Below, piece after piece: positions 25,987 through 34,613 of a DNA stretch of 40,192 bases. Every line of letters begins with the position of its first letter. The stretch's first letter is position 1. A program made the position numbers and the translations under genes. This stretch comes from an uncultured Flavobacteriales bacterium (lineage in GTDB: Bacteria > Bacteroidota > Bacteroidia > Flavobacteriales_G > Salibacteraceae), in the NCBI GenBank assembly GCA_913062955.1, contig CAJXZP010000036.1, positions 1 through 40,192 of the forward strand. Reading direction: 5' to 3'. The notes below the pieces were generated by a model. The model did no database searches. It saw only the letters and a program-made list of their open reading frames with translations, and was not told the DNA's origin.

Positions 25987-27510
25987 TTAATAAGGGGGAG
26001 GGGTTGTCTGTTTATTTAGGATTCGATAGGTAGGGTCCGTTTTTTTTATCGATTCGAAAATATTTTGATCCAATACGGGTGAAACGGATGGGCTAAAAGC
26101 AAGTTTAGTTCCTTGCCATAACAGCGCAGAATAGGAAGTTGGATACTGTTGGATCAATTGTGAAAATTGTGCTTGTTTCGATTCCATGTTAGAATCGGAA
26201 CTTAGGCTGGATTGAAATAAGGAGGTAGTGATACCCCAGCCTATTCCAATAAGGAGATCTTCTTTGTCCGCAATGGGTGAAATAATTTCGGTTAATCTTT
26301 GCGGTTCATGTCCAAACTTGGTTCCTAACACCCAACCGGCTTTCTGATTTGGAGGAAGGGTTGAGGGTTCGTTAGTCGGTTCGATTAAGAGGATACTACC
26401 CATTACGCCTATGATAATGAAGGCAAATGAATACCAATATTTATGATTGGTATTGTGGATCCCAATAAGAACCATTAACCCAAATACCGGGAAAATATAG
26501 GTGAGATGACGGAATAAAATATAGTTACTGGAATCATTAGTCGTAAAAAATGGCGAGACTCCATAAATAAATAAGAACAGGAATAGGAGAGTCAATGCTA
26601 ATTTGTGGCTGAGTTGCATTTTTTGTTCTTTATAGAGTTTAAAGAGTCCTACCGCTCCAACGAATGAAAATCCAATAAATAGAATTTTACTTAATAAATG
26701 AATAGTGGAAGAAGACGAAATGGTGGCTCCATTCGCTAAGGTGTTTCCTACTAAAGCCAAATGTTTCAGGGTGGAAAAACCCAATAAACGAAAGTCTTCT
26801 CCACGAATTCCAGTTACCGAGAAATTAGTCAGCTGAAATCCAGGGTCAAATTGGTATCGAACCCATAGATGACTCCCTAAAATGCTCAGAAATGGGAGAA
26901 ATAAGGATGTATATTTTACGGTATTTTTCTGATACAACCATACATATGCGATCGTTATTGGTATGAAAATAAAATTGGAATAAGAAAACCAAATGGCTAA
27001 GCCAAGAAAAAGGCTAAACTGGAATTGATATTTTCGTGAGTTTTTCCAAAAGTGAAGGAATGCTAAGAAAATGAAAGGGAAAATACTGGAAAGCGCATGC
27101 AGTCCAAAATTGACGGTGCCCCAAGGAATCATTATAGGATAAGCGAAGATGGTAAATATGCCAAATACGATGGAGATGCGTGATCCAAAAACCTTTTTGA
27201 CGATACATATTTGGCAACAGCGAACCATAAAGTCTAATAAAAAAGCGGTGGTAGCTAAGGAATTGAAGGCGCTTAAACTGGCTATGGTTTTGGCTAGTAG
27301 GGTGATCAGTAAGGTTCCTCCTTCGTGAGGGTAATGGATGAGTTCAGAATAAGCAAAAGAGCCATGCTGCACCACAATTTCCCACGCAATATGATCTGCC
27401 GCAAGATTCCATGGCTCGTGAAAGTAGCCGTATAAATAGCGGACTACAGACCCCAAAATCCCCAGTGTTAGAATCCATAAGATTGAAAATGAAATGTGTC
27501 CCTTGGCCAT
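25987..27510 (-). CDS. Multipass membrane protein, glycosyltransferase-like
   Basis: A 507-residue integral membrane protein with about 11 hydrophobic helices. An N-terminal acidic/His-rich loop (HEPWNLAADHIAWEIVVQHG) follows the first helix, and the overall layout (helices, extracytoplasmic C-terminal domain of about 100 residues) recalls GT-C type glycosyltransferases or DUF2029-like proteins. I cannot show a catalytic DD/DxD motif, so the enzyme claim is weak. The reading frame starts at 27555, but the ATG at 27510 (MAKGHISFS) is favoured because a -7 box lies at 27516-27523, five nucleotides before it. The gene is monocistronic as far as visible. Confidence 0.7.
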   Translation of the reverse strand: MAKGHISFSILWILTLGILGSVVRYLYGYFHEPWNLAADHIAWEIVVQHGSFAYSELIHYPHEGGTLLITLLAKTIASLSAFNSLATTAFLLDFMVRCCQICIVKKVFGSRISIVFGIFTIFAYPIMIPWGTVNFGLHALSSIFPFIFLAFLHFWKNSRKYQFQFSLFLGLAIWFSYSNFIFIPITIAYVWLYQKNTVKYTSLFLPFLSILGSHLWVRYQFDPGFQLTNFSVTGIRGEDFRLLGFSTLKHLALVGNTLANGATISSSSTIHLLSKILFIGFSFVGAVGLFKLYKEQKMQLSHKLALTLLFLFLFIYGVSPFFTTNDSSNYILFRHLTYIFPVFGLMVLIGIHNTNHKYWYSFAFIIIGVMGSILLIEPTNEPSTLPPNQKAGWVLGTKFGHEPQRLTEIISPIADKEDLLIGIGWGITTSLFQSSLSSDSNMESKQAQFSQLIQQYPTSYSALLWQGTKLAFSPSVSPVLDQNIFESIKKTDPTYRILNKQTTPPPY

Positions 27511-27515
27511 TTCAA

Positions 27516-27523
27516 CAAATATA
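27516..27523 (-). promoter_or_regulatory. TAnnTTTG -7 box, near-leaderless, membrane-protein gene
   Basis: TATATTTG on the minus strand with only 5 nt (27515-27511) before the ATG at 27510. It excludes the longer frame from 27555 and predicts a leaderless transcript. Confidence 0.45.
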
Positions 27524-27603
27524 GTATTTGGTTCCTTTGGGGAACGGAAAAGCATAAAAAGGTAAGTGTAGGGATTACCTGGTTTTTGTTACTTCTATCT
27601 TTC

Positions 27604-27796
27604 TATCAAAGGATTGAAATGTTTGTTTTCTTTGATTTACGATTATAAACGGGGGCTGATTTACCTCTAGGAATACCTCCTTCTAGTCGGTTTTCCTCTC
27701 GTATCTGGCAACTCAAGCAAAAAGGCCCTCCTTCGGAGTGCTTTCTTTTTTTGTTTCCATCTCCATTCTCAAGCAAGCTTGGAATGGGTGGAAACA
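27604..27796. other. Hairpin-rich non-coding stretch
   Basis: No convincing gene is present. A small hairpin (CTCC-TTC-GGAG, extended, 27724-27740) is followed on the plus strand by a T-rich run, so it can terminate rightward transcripts. A larger imperfect inverted repeat pairs 27746-27768 with 27782-27802 (two bulged bases), sharing its A-run with the tRNA terminator next to it. The 70-codon minus-strand frame across this stretch looks accidental. Confidence 0.55.
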
Positions 27797-27827
27797 AAAA
27801 AAGACGTGATTTCATCACGCCTTTTTT
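27797..27827 (-). terminator. Terminator after tRNA-Arg
   Basis: The arms AAAAAAGACGTGAT (27797-27810) and ATCACGCCTTTTTT (27814-27827) pair with one mismatch around a 3-nt loop; on the minus strand the hairpin ends in a T run. It lies 4 nt past the 3' end of the tRNA gene. Confidence 0.8.
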
Positions 27828-27831
27828 CTTG

Positions 27832-27903
27832 TAGCCTCGCCAGGAATCGAACCTGGATCATAGGTACCGGAAACCCACATACTATCCATTGTACTACGAG
27901 GCC
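27832..27903 (-). tRNA. tRNA-Arg (anticodon CCG)
   Basis: The minus strand folds as a full 72-nt cloverleaf. The acceptor stem is GGCCTCG/CGAGGCT (one terminal G-U), the D stem GTAC/GTAT (one G-U) with AATGGATA loop. The anticodon stem is TGGGT/ACCTA with loop TTCCGGT, so anticodon CCG, reading CGG. The T stem is CCAGG/CCTGG with loop TTCGATT. CCA is not encoded. It is followed by a good terminator. Confidence 0.93.
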
Positions 27904-28041
27904 TACTGGGATGCGAATGTAAATAGGATGAGGGTGTGAACAAAGTAAAAAAATGAATTGTTACACTTTTGATTTGTTAACCCGGGTTCATTGCAGGCAT
28001 ATAACCGTTCCCTAACCTTTGTATACACAAAAATAAAGGAT

Positions 28042-28695
28042 ATGAAAGGATTTAATTATTTGAATAGAGGGTTGTTAGGGTTTTTCGGCATTGCCATTCT
28101 TATGGGTGCATCGTGTACAGCTCCAGTGAATCTAAATTATGAATCCGCAAGAATGATGAAAAAAGGGGAGGTTGAGGTTCAAGGTAGCTATTCGCAATAC
28201 TTTGAAGGTGCAGAAAAGATAAGTAGCAATGTAGGAGGGAGAATTGGATTTGGGATTAATGAAAATTACAATCTAAAAATGCGCGTGGAGATCATTGCAC
28301 TTCCCCAATCGGTAAATGCAAGTGAGGTTGATCCTGATTTATCGTTCCTATACTTTGAATTGGATAACAAGATTAGTTTGACAAAAAATCTGGCGCTTTC
28401 CTTGCCCCTCTGTCATTACAGCCTGGGTGACGGTATGGGGTACAGTGTTTTTGATCCACGTTTATACATTACGATGCGTTCTAACGATGTTTTTGAATTT
28501 ACGGTAATTCCCAAGTGTCACTTCTTTCTTGATGCGGGTTCTCCTCCCATGCCTGCAATTAGTGTGGGTATGGGTTTTAGTAGTGATTTAAATAAATGGG
28601 CTATACGTCCAGAAATTGGATACGATGTTTTTTTCTCTGCGGGTGTAGGTTTATCGTTTTATTTGGGGGGAACACAAAAAAAAGCCGATAAATAA
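28042..28695 (+). CDS. Outer-membrane-type lipoprotein, unknown function
   Basis: A 217-residue lipoprotein. A hydrophobic N-terminal segment is followed by the lipobox LMGASC, so the cysteine would be lipidated. The rest alternates polar and hydrophobic residues, with many glycines (GGRIGFGINENYNLKMRVE, AISVGMGFSSDLNKW, GVGLSFYLGG), as expected of a small beta-barrel. The reading frame starts at 27991, but the ATG at 28042 (MKGFNYLNRG) gives a proper signal peptide. No family recognised. A hairpin covering the end of the gene serves as a shared terminator with the convergent flavoprotein gene. Confidence 0.78.
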   Translation: MKGFNYLNRGLLGFFGIAILMGASCTAPVNLNYESARMMKKGEVEVQGSYSQYFEGAEKISSNVGGRIGFGINENYNLKMRVEIIALPQSVNASEVDPDLSFLYFELDNKISLTKNLALSLPLCHYSLGDGMGYSVFDPRLYITMRSNDVFEFTVIPKCHFFLDAGSPPMPAISVGMGFSSDLNKWAIRPEIGYDVFFSAGVGLSFYLGGTQKKADK

Positions 28696-28711
28696 ATTAC
28701 TTATCGGCCTT
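28682..28711. terminator. Bidirectional terminator overlapping a stop codon
   Basis: GCCGATAA (28684-28691) pairs with TTATCGGC (28701-28708) around a loop that contains the lipoprotein stop codon, flanked by A-rich and T-containing runs. It lies between convergent genes (the other ends at 28730), so it probably serves both. Confidence 0.65.
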
Positions 28712-28729
28712 CATTTCTAATGTGTATGT

Positions 28730-30286
28730 CTATTTGTTAGCAATAGCTAATGCCACTCTAATTCCATCTACAGCAGCACTCATAATTCCACCGGCATATC
28801 CGGCACCTTCACCCGAAGGGTAAAAGTTTTTGATTTGCTGATTTTCTAAGGTGTCGTTATCACGTGGAATCTTAATGGGTGAAGAGGTTCTAGATTCTAT
28901 CCCTACAATTTGTGCTTCGTTGGTGAGGTAACCATTCATTGATTTCCCCCACGTTTTGAATGCGCTTTGCAAAGGTCTAGAGATTTCATCGGGTAATAAA
29001 TCACGCATGTTCACCGATTGTAATCCCGGAATGTAAGAGGTCTCGTTTAGTTCTTTTGAGTATTTCCCACGCACAAAATCTTGCAACCTTTGTGCCGGAG
29101 CTTTTTGTGTGCCACCACCCATTTCAAAGGCTTTTTGCTCAATGGCTCTTTGATACGCTACACCGGCCAATGGTCCGTGTTCTGCTTTGTAAGGTTCAAA
29201 TTCTTTCGCTCCTACCGTCACTACAATACCTGAATTGGCAAAACGTGAATCACGCGTAGAGGTAGACATACCATTTACCACTACTTCCCCTTCAGATGTG
29301 GCGGCTGGTACAATAAATCCACCCGGACACATGCAAAAAGAATACACTCCTTGCTTGCCAATATTGGTCACCAAATTATAGGCAGCCGCTGGTAAGTTTT
29401 TATCTCTATCGCCTTCACAATGGTACTGGATAGAGTCAATGATTCGCTGTGGGTGTTCTACCCGAACCCCTACTGCAAAATCTTTTGCTTCAATGGTAAT
29501 TCCTCGTTCGTGTACTTTCTCGAAAATATCACGTGCCGAATGACCCGTAGCTAAAATAACGGCCTCTCCCACAAAATCAATTCCATTCAATGTATTCACG
29601 CCCTTCATTATACCATCTTCCATAATGAAATCGGTTACTCGGGTATCAAAATGGACTTCGCCTCCTGATTTTAGAATTTGCTCCCGCATATTCTTGATAA
29701 TCTTTGGTAATTTATTGGTTCCAATATGCGGGTGTGCATCAATCAGAATATCCGAGGTAGCTCCAAAGGCCACTAAGGTTTCCAATACTTCAAGAGTATA
29801 CCCTTTCTTTTTAGATCGGGTATATAATTTCCCATCCGAGTAAGTGCCTGCTCCTCCTTCTCCAAAGCAATAATTGGAATCTTCATTCACAATGCCTTTG
29901 GTGTTGATGTTACTTAAATCTTTACGTCTAAGACTTACATCTTGGCCACGTTCCAATACCACCGGGCAAAGACCTTCCTCAATGAGTTTCAAAGCCGCAA
30001 ATAACCCTGCAGGTCCACTACCCACTACAATTACTTTTTTCTTTCCGGTAACATCCGGATAAGTGCGCATGTAGTCCTTTTCTTCCGGTGGATTTTCGTT
30101 AATGTAAACTTCCAATCGTATGCGAACAAGAACTTTACGTTTACGGGCATCAATCGATTTCTTGAGCGTAGTAATGTGATTAACTTCATTTTCAGAAACA
30201 TCCAATAACTTAGCGGCAATTTCTAATATTTTTTCAGAATTGCTCGCTGCTCCTGGCGTAACCGCAATGTTGATTTGCTTTATCAT
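28730..30286 (-). CDS. COG2509-type FAD-dependent oxidoreductase
   Basis: A 518-residue flavoprotein of the uncharacterised FAD-dependent dehydrogenase group (COG2509). The N-terminal 85 residues (with KKSIDARKRKVLVRIRLEVY) form the small domain typical of this group. The dinucleotide-binding motif VGSGPAGLFAAL starts at about residue 88 and the second flavin-binding segment, AVILATGHSARD, lies near 245. The C-terminal GEGAGYAGGIMSAAVDGIR is also diagnostic. The whole protein is present. The substrate is not known for the family. It lies 40 bp after the lgt gene in the same direction and may be co-transcribed with it. Confidence 0.88.
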   Translation of the reverse strand: MIKQINIAVTPGAASNSEKILEIAAKLLDVSENEVNHITTLKKSIDARKRKVLVRIRLEVYINENPPEEKDYMRTYPDVTGKKKVIVVGSGPAGLFAALKLIEEGLCPVVLERGQDVSLRRKDLSNINTKGIVNEDSNYCFGEGGAGTYSDGKLYTRSKKKGYTLEVLETLVAFGATSDILIDAHPHIGTNKLPKIIKNMREQILKSGGEVHFDTRVTDFIMEDGIMKGVNTLNGIDFVGEAVILATGHSARDIFEKVHERGITIEAKDFAVGVRVEHPQRIIDSIQYHCEGDRDKNLPAAAYNLVTNIGKQGVYSFCMCPGGFIVPAATSEGEVVVNGMSTSTRDSRFANSGIVVTVGAKEFEPYKAEHGPLAGVAYQRAIEQKAFEMGGGTQKAPAQRLQDFVRGKYSKELNETSYIPGLQSVNMRDLLPDEISRPLQSAFKTWGKSMNGYLTNEAQIVGIESRTSSPIKIPRDNDTLENQQIKNFYPSGEGAGYAGGIMSAAVDGIRVALAIANK

Positions 30287-30326
30287 ACGTGTATTTTTGA
30301 TCCCTATTTATGGGATAAATTGATTT

Positions 30327-31145
30327 TTATGTTGATGTAGAAGTGGTCGGTTTTTGAGATCTCCAAATAAAATAGAGACCAATTATTACAACGGGAATAC
30401 TTAACCACTGTCCCATGTTTAATGCCATATCGGCTTCAAAAGCTTCTTGGTTTTCTTTGAAAAATTCGACAATGAAGCGGAATCCAAATACTAAAACCAT
30501 AAATGCTCCGAATAAGAATCCTTGGTTTTTACCTTTATCGTATTTCCAATACCCTTGATAGAGGATTAAAAATGTGATCATGTAGGCAATAGATTCGTAC
30601 AATTGAGCCGGATGACGAGCCACATGATCGCCTAATAAAACAAAATCAACTCCCCAAGGTAAATCCGTAGGTTGACCTACAATTTCCGAATTGAAAAAAT
30701 TGCCGAGGCGAACCAAAGATCCCCCAAGAGCCATCGCCAAAACGGTACGGTCTAAAATCCATAATAATGGTTTTTTGGATACTCTTTTGGACCATACAAA
30801 TAAGGAAAATATGACTCCAATTACCGCTCCATGGCTGGCTAATCCGCCTTCCCAAATCTTTAATATTTCACTGGGGTGTTGCGAATAATAATCCCAGCCA
30901 TAAAAGAATACATGACCAAAACGAGCCCCTAACACCGTGCCAATAAGAACGGTCATAAAAAGGGAATCCACCCATTCTGCATTTAACTTCTCACGGGCAA
31001 ATATTTTTTCCTCAATTTTGAAACCAGCCATAAATGCAATGGCAAATAAAATACCATACCATCTCGGATGTAAGGGTAAATTTTCAAATAGTGAAGGGAA
31101 TATTTCAGGATTCATATCCCATATAATAGTCGCAAAAGTCATCAT
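30327..31145 (-). CDS. lgt: Prolipoprotein diacylglyceryl transferase
   Basis: A 272-residue inner-membrane enzyme that moves diacylglycerol from phosphatidylglycerol onto the lipobox cysteine of prolipoproteins, the first step of lipoprotein maturation. Motifs seen are GGLASHGAVIGV, the conserved RLGNFFNSEIVG loop, and RHPAQLYE. About seven membrane segments fit the family. The start overlaps the stop of the upstream lipoprotein gene in an ATGATGA stretch, so either of two adjacent ATGs (31145, 31142) may be used. Two lipoprotein genes in the same operon would be its own substrates. Assignment firm. Confidence 0.95.
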   Translation of the reverse strand: MMTFATIIWDMNPEIFPSLFENLPLHPRWYGILFAIAFMAGFKIEEKIFAREKLNAEWVDSLFMTVLIGTVLGARFGHVFFYGWDYYSQHPSEILKIWEGGLASHGAVIGVIFSLFVWSKRVSKKPLLWILDRTVLAMALGGSLVRLGNFFNSEIVGQPTDLPWGVDFVLLGDHVARHPAQLYESIAYMITFLILYQGYWKYDKGKNQGFLFGAFMVLVFGFRFIVEFFKENQEAFEADMALNMGQWLSIPVVIIGLYFIWRSQKPTTSTST

Positions 31146-32176
31146 TGATCTTCTAAAATTACGTGGTTTGGATTCGGTAAAAGGGCCGTGTCGTTCTGTA
31201 TGCTTTTTACCAAGTAAGCGTGTATGTCCGGATGGTGGATCCGTGCAATTAAAGTATCTAACATCCTAGTTCTATCGGTCGATGATTTCCAAGTAGCCAC
31301 TTCTTTAGCCGCCTGAAAACGGAGGTAATCTTGATACTCGTTTACCGTAAACAAACTATCTACAAAAGTAATTTGTTCAGTGACCTTCTGGGGATTAGAT
31401 GGCTCGCCAGATCTAGCCCATACATAGTTTTGAATGTAGGTGAAAAACTCGGGATTGTTTTTGGCCGCAGTATCATTTACGTTTAAGGTATTCAGTATAT
31501 CGTAATAACTAGCGGATAAAGGAGCCAATTCTCCGGTTACTGCTTTTCTACGAACTGCAAAAGCTTCTAGGTAAGCTGCCATAAAATACAAGTTAGTTAA
31601 CGACTCTTGTTGCATGAAATAGCTGCTGCCTGTTGGATGATTAGTGATGTACATGACTAAGGTAGTGTCTAACCGGCCTCGCAATTGGGTCACTTCATTC
31701 ACGAATTCTTTTTCAGAATAAGCGAAATAGGAATTCTCCTTGGCTTTGAATTGGGCATGTTCCAAATACCTAGAATACAAGTAACGGGACTCGTATTTTA
31801 ATTTACCTGAAAATTCGGGTCTCACACTTGGTTTGGATACATCAAAATCTAATGATAGTCGTTTCCCGGTTTGAATAAAATACAAGGATTTGAAATGGTC
31901 ATATTCCAAAAAGTAATAGCCTTCATTTAAATCCAAGGGGCGGACAAAAATACCGTTCGAATCCGTTTGTATATCTAAATAAAAGGAAGGCCCCTTCCCT
32001 TTAACCTGATCTAAGGGAGGAGTTAAACTGTAAAAATGCAGCGTAGAATCTTGTAGATTCAGTATCTCTGCATCAATCCCATTTTTAACCGGTTTTTCTT
32101 GCGGCTCACCACAGGAAATAACCGTAATCGCCAATAATGCGATTGTTGCGTTTCTAAAGAACGGTAAATTCAGCAT
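31142..32176 (-). CDS. Lipoprotein of unknown function
   Basis: A 344-residue lipoprotein; the lipobox ITVISC follows a short hydrophobic stretch, and C22 would be lipidated. The early part (about 35-115: DAEILNLQDSTLHFYSL to LSLDFDVSKPSVRPEFSGK) resembles the N-terminal beta-domain (DUF4369-like) of Bacteroidota thiol-disulfide proteins. No CxxC thioredoxin motif follows; the rest is helical and charged with no recognised domain. Its first 23 bp overlap the end of the preceding lipoprotein gene and its stop overlaps the lgt start, indicating tight translational coupling. Function unknown. Confidence 0.78.
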   Translation of the reverse strand: MLNLPFFRNATIALLAITVISCGEPQEKPVKNGIDAEILNLQDSTLHFYSLTPPLDQVKGKGPSFYLDIQTDSNGIFVRPLDLNEGYYFLEYDHFKSLYFIQTGKRLSLDFDVSKPSVRPEFSGKLKYESRYLYSRYLEHAQFKAKENSYFAYSEKEFVNEVTQLRGRLDTTLVMYITNHPTGSSYFMQQESLTNLYFMAAYLEAFAVRRKAVTGELAPLSASYYDILNTLNVNDTAAKNNPEFFTYIQNYVWARSGEPSNPQKVTEQITFVDSLFTVNEYQDYLRFQAAKEVATWKSSTDRTRMLDTLIARIHHPDIHAYLVKSIQNDTALLPNPNHVILEDQ

Positions 32177-32588
32177 AAAAGTTTCCTCCGTTGGCTACTC
32201 CTGTAACTTTATAATATAATGTGCCACTCGAAAAATATCCCTCAATATCATTGGCAACCGAATAGGCACCGGTGGTATGGGTGATATTTGAAAGTTGCGA
32301 GTTATTTGGAGTTCCTGATAATGTACACTGAAACGAATCTCCTCCCTGGGCATCTATCTTAATGATGGTTTTGTCTACTCGGGTAACGACCAAGTTTATT
32401 TGACTGGAATAATTGTTCGCTGGATCCGCTTCAAAGTTAACCACATAGTTTCCCGTATATCCACCTACAATATTTGTGGTTAAATCAGGGTTGGGGTTCA
32501 CTGTTGGTGGTTGCTCGCAACTACTAAAGGTAGGAAGTATGAGTCCTAGTATTAGGAAAAATCCTACCCATTTGATAAGCTTTATCAT
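32154..32588 (-). CDS. Small lipoprotein
   Basis: A 144-residue lipoprotein with the lipobox LPTFSSC (Cys near residue 24). After it the sequence is Pro/Asn/Thr-rich, then a compact beta-type region of about 110 residues (GGYTGNYVVNFEAD to FYAEFTVL). I know no family. The frame reaches back to 32624 but the ATG at 32588, 8 nt after the aspS stop, starts the signal peptide properly. It is between aspS and the larger lipoprotein gene, whose start it overlaps. Confidence 0.72.
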   Translation of the reverse strand: MIKLIKWVGFFLILGLILPTFSSCEQPPTVNPNPDLTTNIVGGYTGNYVVNFEADPANNYSSQINLVVTRVDKTIIKIDAQGGDSFQCTLSGTPNNSQLSNITHTTGAYSVANDIEGYFSSGTLYYKVTGVANGGNFYAEFTVL

Positions 32589-32595
32589 AAATGTG

Positions 32596-34356
32596 TTATT
32601 TATCTTTTTTTGAGGTTTCAACAACTCGTAAAGTTAACTCTTCTAATTGAGTGTCATCAATTGGAGAAGGGGAATCAATCATGACGTCTCTACCCGAGTT
32701 GTTTTTTGGGAAGGCAATGAAATCTCTAATCGACTCTTGTCCCGAAATTACGGCTGCAATTCTATCTAGTCCAAATGCAATTCCTCCGTGTGGTGGTGCC
32801 CCGTACTCAAATGCGTTTAATAAGAACCCAAATTGTGCTTCTGCTTCTTCCTTGGTAAATCCTAAAGCATCAAACATCTGACTTTGAATTTCTTTATCGT
32901 GAATACGAATAGAACCTCCGCCTAGCTCCACACCATTAATCACCATGTCGTAGGCATTCGCAAATACGTTTTTAGGATCGGTCGCTAATTTATCTAAATC
33001 ACCAGGTATTGGAGAGGTAAAGGGATGATGCATCGCATGGAAACGACCACTTTCTTCGTCCCATTCTAATAATGGGAAATCAACCACCCATAAGGGAGAG
33101 AATCCACCATCACGTAAACCTAAACGGTTCCCCATTTCTAATCGGAGTACGTTCATGGCATTTTGCGTTTTGTCTAACGCGCCACTCATAACTAACATTA
33201 AGTCGCCTGGTTGTGCGTTATCTAGTGCTCCCCATGCTTTTAAATCTTCCTGGTTATAGAATTTATCGACTGATGATTTGATAGAACCATCTTCGTTAAA
33301 TTTTACCCAAACTAGTCCTAACGCTCCTACTTGTGGACGTTTTACAAAATCAACTAATTTATCTAAATCTTTACGAGAGTACTTAGCGCACCCTTTTGCC
33401 ACAATACCAATAACAGATTCCGCTTCTTCAAAAATTTTGAAATCGTGTCCTTTGGTTAATTCGGTTAAGTACTGAAACTGCATTCCAAAACGGGTATCCG
33501 GTTTATCCGAACCATAGTTTTTAATGGCATCCACGTATTGCATACGAGGAAAATCAGGTAAATCAACGTTTTTCAATTTCTTGAAAAGATGTTTTGCTAA
33601 ACCTTCGAAAGTCTCTAAAATATCATCCCGCTCTACAAACGCCATTTCGCAATCAATCTGCGTAAACTCCGGTTGACGATCGGCACGTAAATCTTCATCT
33701 CTAAAACAACGTACAATTTGAAAGTAGCGATCGTACCCACTGATCATTAATAATTGCTTGAACGTTTGAGGCGACTGTGGTAAAGCATAAAATTGCCCCG
33801 GATTCATTCTAGAAGGAACTACAAAATCACGTGCTCCTTCTGGAGTAGACTTGATTAAGTACGGTGTTTCCATATCTAAAAACTCCCGGCTATCTAAGAA
33901 ATTACGCGTTTCTAAAGTCAACTTATGACGTAAGCGCATGTTTTCTTGCAATGGATTTCTTCGTAAATCCAAGTAGCGGTATTTCATTCTAATTTCTTCG
34001 CCACCATCCGTATCATCTTCAATGGTAAATGGCGGAACTTTAGATTCGTTCAAAATGGTAAGCTTCTCGATTTTGATCTCGATCTCACCCGTAGCCATTT
34101 TTTTGTTCTTGCTCGAACGTTCAATTACTTCCCCTTCTATCGAAATGACATACTCACGACCAAGCTTATTCGCTTCGGTACTTAAAGCCTCATTGTCTTC
34201 CATATTGAAAGCCAATTGCGTAATCCCATAACGGTCACGTAAATCAACAAAGGTCATTCCTCCTAATTTACGAGTACGTTGTACCCAACCGGATAAAGTT
34301 ACAGTTTGACCTACAGTCTTAATATTCAATTCTCCACAAGTGTGCGTACGATACAT
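32596..34356 (-). CDS. aspS: Aspartyl-tRNA synthetase, bacterial type
   Basis: A 586-residue class IIb synthetase charging tRNA-Asp. The N-terminal OB-fold domain opens [10 protein letters not shown] and contains [20 protein letters not shown]. Motif 2 is [19 protein letters not shown] and motif 3 [13 protein letters not shown]; the long middle insertion (about 280-420) is the GAD domain of bacterial-type enzymes. The reading frame starts two codons earlier (MKM...), but the second ATG (34356) is the usual start. With a separate asnS in this window, the enzyme is probably discriminating for tRNA-Asp (inference). It is the first gene of an operon with two lipoproteins and lgt. Confidence 0.97.
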   Translation of the reverse strand: MYRTHTCGELNIKTVGQTVTLSGWVQRTRKLGGMTFVDLRDRYGITQLAFNMEDNEALSTEANKLGREYVISIEGEVIERSSKNKKMATGEIEIKIEKLTILNESKVPPFTIEDDTDGGEEIRMKYRYLDLRRNPLQENMRLRHKLTLETRNFLDSREFLDMETPYLIKSTPEGARDFVVPSRMNPGQFYALPQSPQTFKQLLMISGYDRYFQIVRCFRDEDLRADRQPEFTQIDCEMAFVERDDILETFEGLAKHLFKKLKNVDLPDFPRMQYVDAIKNYGSDKPDTRFGMQFQYLTELTKGHDFKIFEEAESVIGIVAKGCAKYSRKDLDKLVDFVKRPQVGALGLVWVKFNEDGSIKSSVDKFYNQEDLKAWGALDNAQPGDLMLVMSGALDKTQNAMNVLRLEMGNRLGLRDGGFSPLWVVDFPLLEWDEESGRFHAMHHPFTSPIPGDLDKLATDPKNVFANAYDMVINGVELGGGSIRIHDKEIQSQMFDALGFTKEEAEAQFGFLLNAFEYGAPPHGGIAFGLDRIAAVISGQESIRDFIAFPKNNSGRDVMIDSPSPIDDTQLEELTLRVVETSKKDK

Positions 34357-34377
34357 TTTCAAGTAATTTTAAGCCCG

Positions 34378-34385
34378 CAAAATTA
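34378..34385 (-). promoter_or_regulatory. TAnnTTTG -7 box for aspS operon
   Basis: TAATTTTG on the minus strand, 21 nt before the aspS ATG at 34356. The leader is short, with no room for a T-box or similar control element. Confidence 0.5.
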
Positions 34386-34407
34386 ATGGATTTCCGCTGG
34401 GAACGAC

Positions 34408-34431
34408 TATGTTTTAACGGATTTTGTGTTT
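34408..34431 (+). repeat. Left 24-bp imperfect direct repeat flanking the ATPase pair
   Basis: TATGTTTTAACGGATTTTGT and the four following bases match 37241-37264 at 22 of 24 positions in the same orientation. The two copies flank the two AAA/DUF4143 genes, like the ends of an inserted segment. The repeat is short and AT-rich, so chance cannot be ruled out. Confidence 0.4.
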
Positions 34432-34502
34432 GTTGGGAATTAAGATTGTGTTTCGCGGTTTAGAATTTCATAGTCTAAGCAATGACGGGGGACTATTTGC
34501 GT

Positions 34503-34599
34503 GTAATAACCATCAATAGATTGATGGTTATTACTGAAAAAAAGCATCGTTGTATTGATGTTTTTTACGCAAAATTATATCAGTGCATTGATATAATTT
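34503..34599 (+). promoter_or_regulatory. Three spaced dyad operators upstream of the first AAA ATPase
   Basis: Three copies of the 14-mer ATCRNTRNATTGAT start at 34512, 34546 and 34579, spaced 34 and 33 bp. Copy 1 is the centre of a 14-bp perfect inverted repeat (34503-34516/34521-34534, loop TAGA). Copy 3 is part of an 11-bp one (34572-34582/34589-34599). Copy 2 is a weaker dyad (CATC...GATG, 34545-34560). The array ends just before the -7 box at 34602. This looks like a multi-site repressor operator. Confidence 0.7.
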
Positions 34600-34601
34600 A
34601 T

Positions 34602-34609
34602 TATTTTTG
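34602..34609 (+). promoter_or_regulatory. TAnnTTTG -7 box, near-leaderless, first AAA ATPase
   Basis: TATTTTTG with 4 nt to the ATG at 34614; transcription would start at the start codon. Same spacing as in the AlkB-like gene. Confidence 0.5.
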
Positions 34610-34613
34610 TTAA

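Noticed and set aside
27606-27818. 70-codon minus-strand frame
   Set aside because: It crosses terminator hairpins and low-complexity DNA, has no family-like features, and is next to a tRNA.
34512-34592. Three 14-mers at 33-34 bp steps as a mini-CRISPR
   Set aside because: Repeats are too short and variable, each is a dyad, and there is no leader or cas gene; an operator array fits better.
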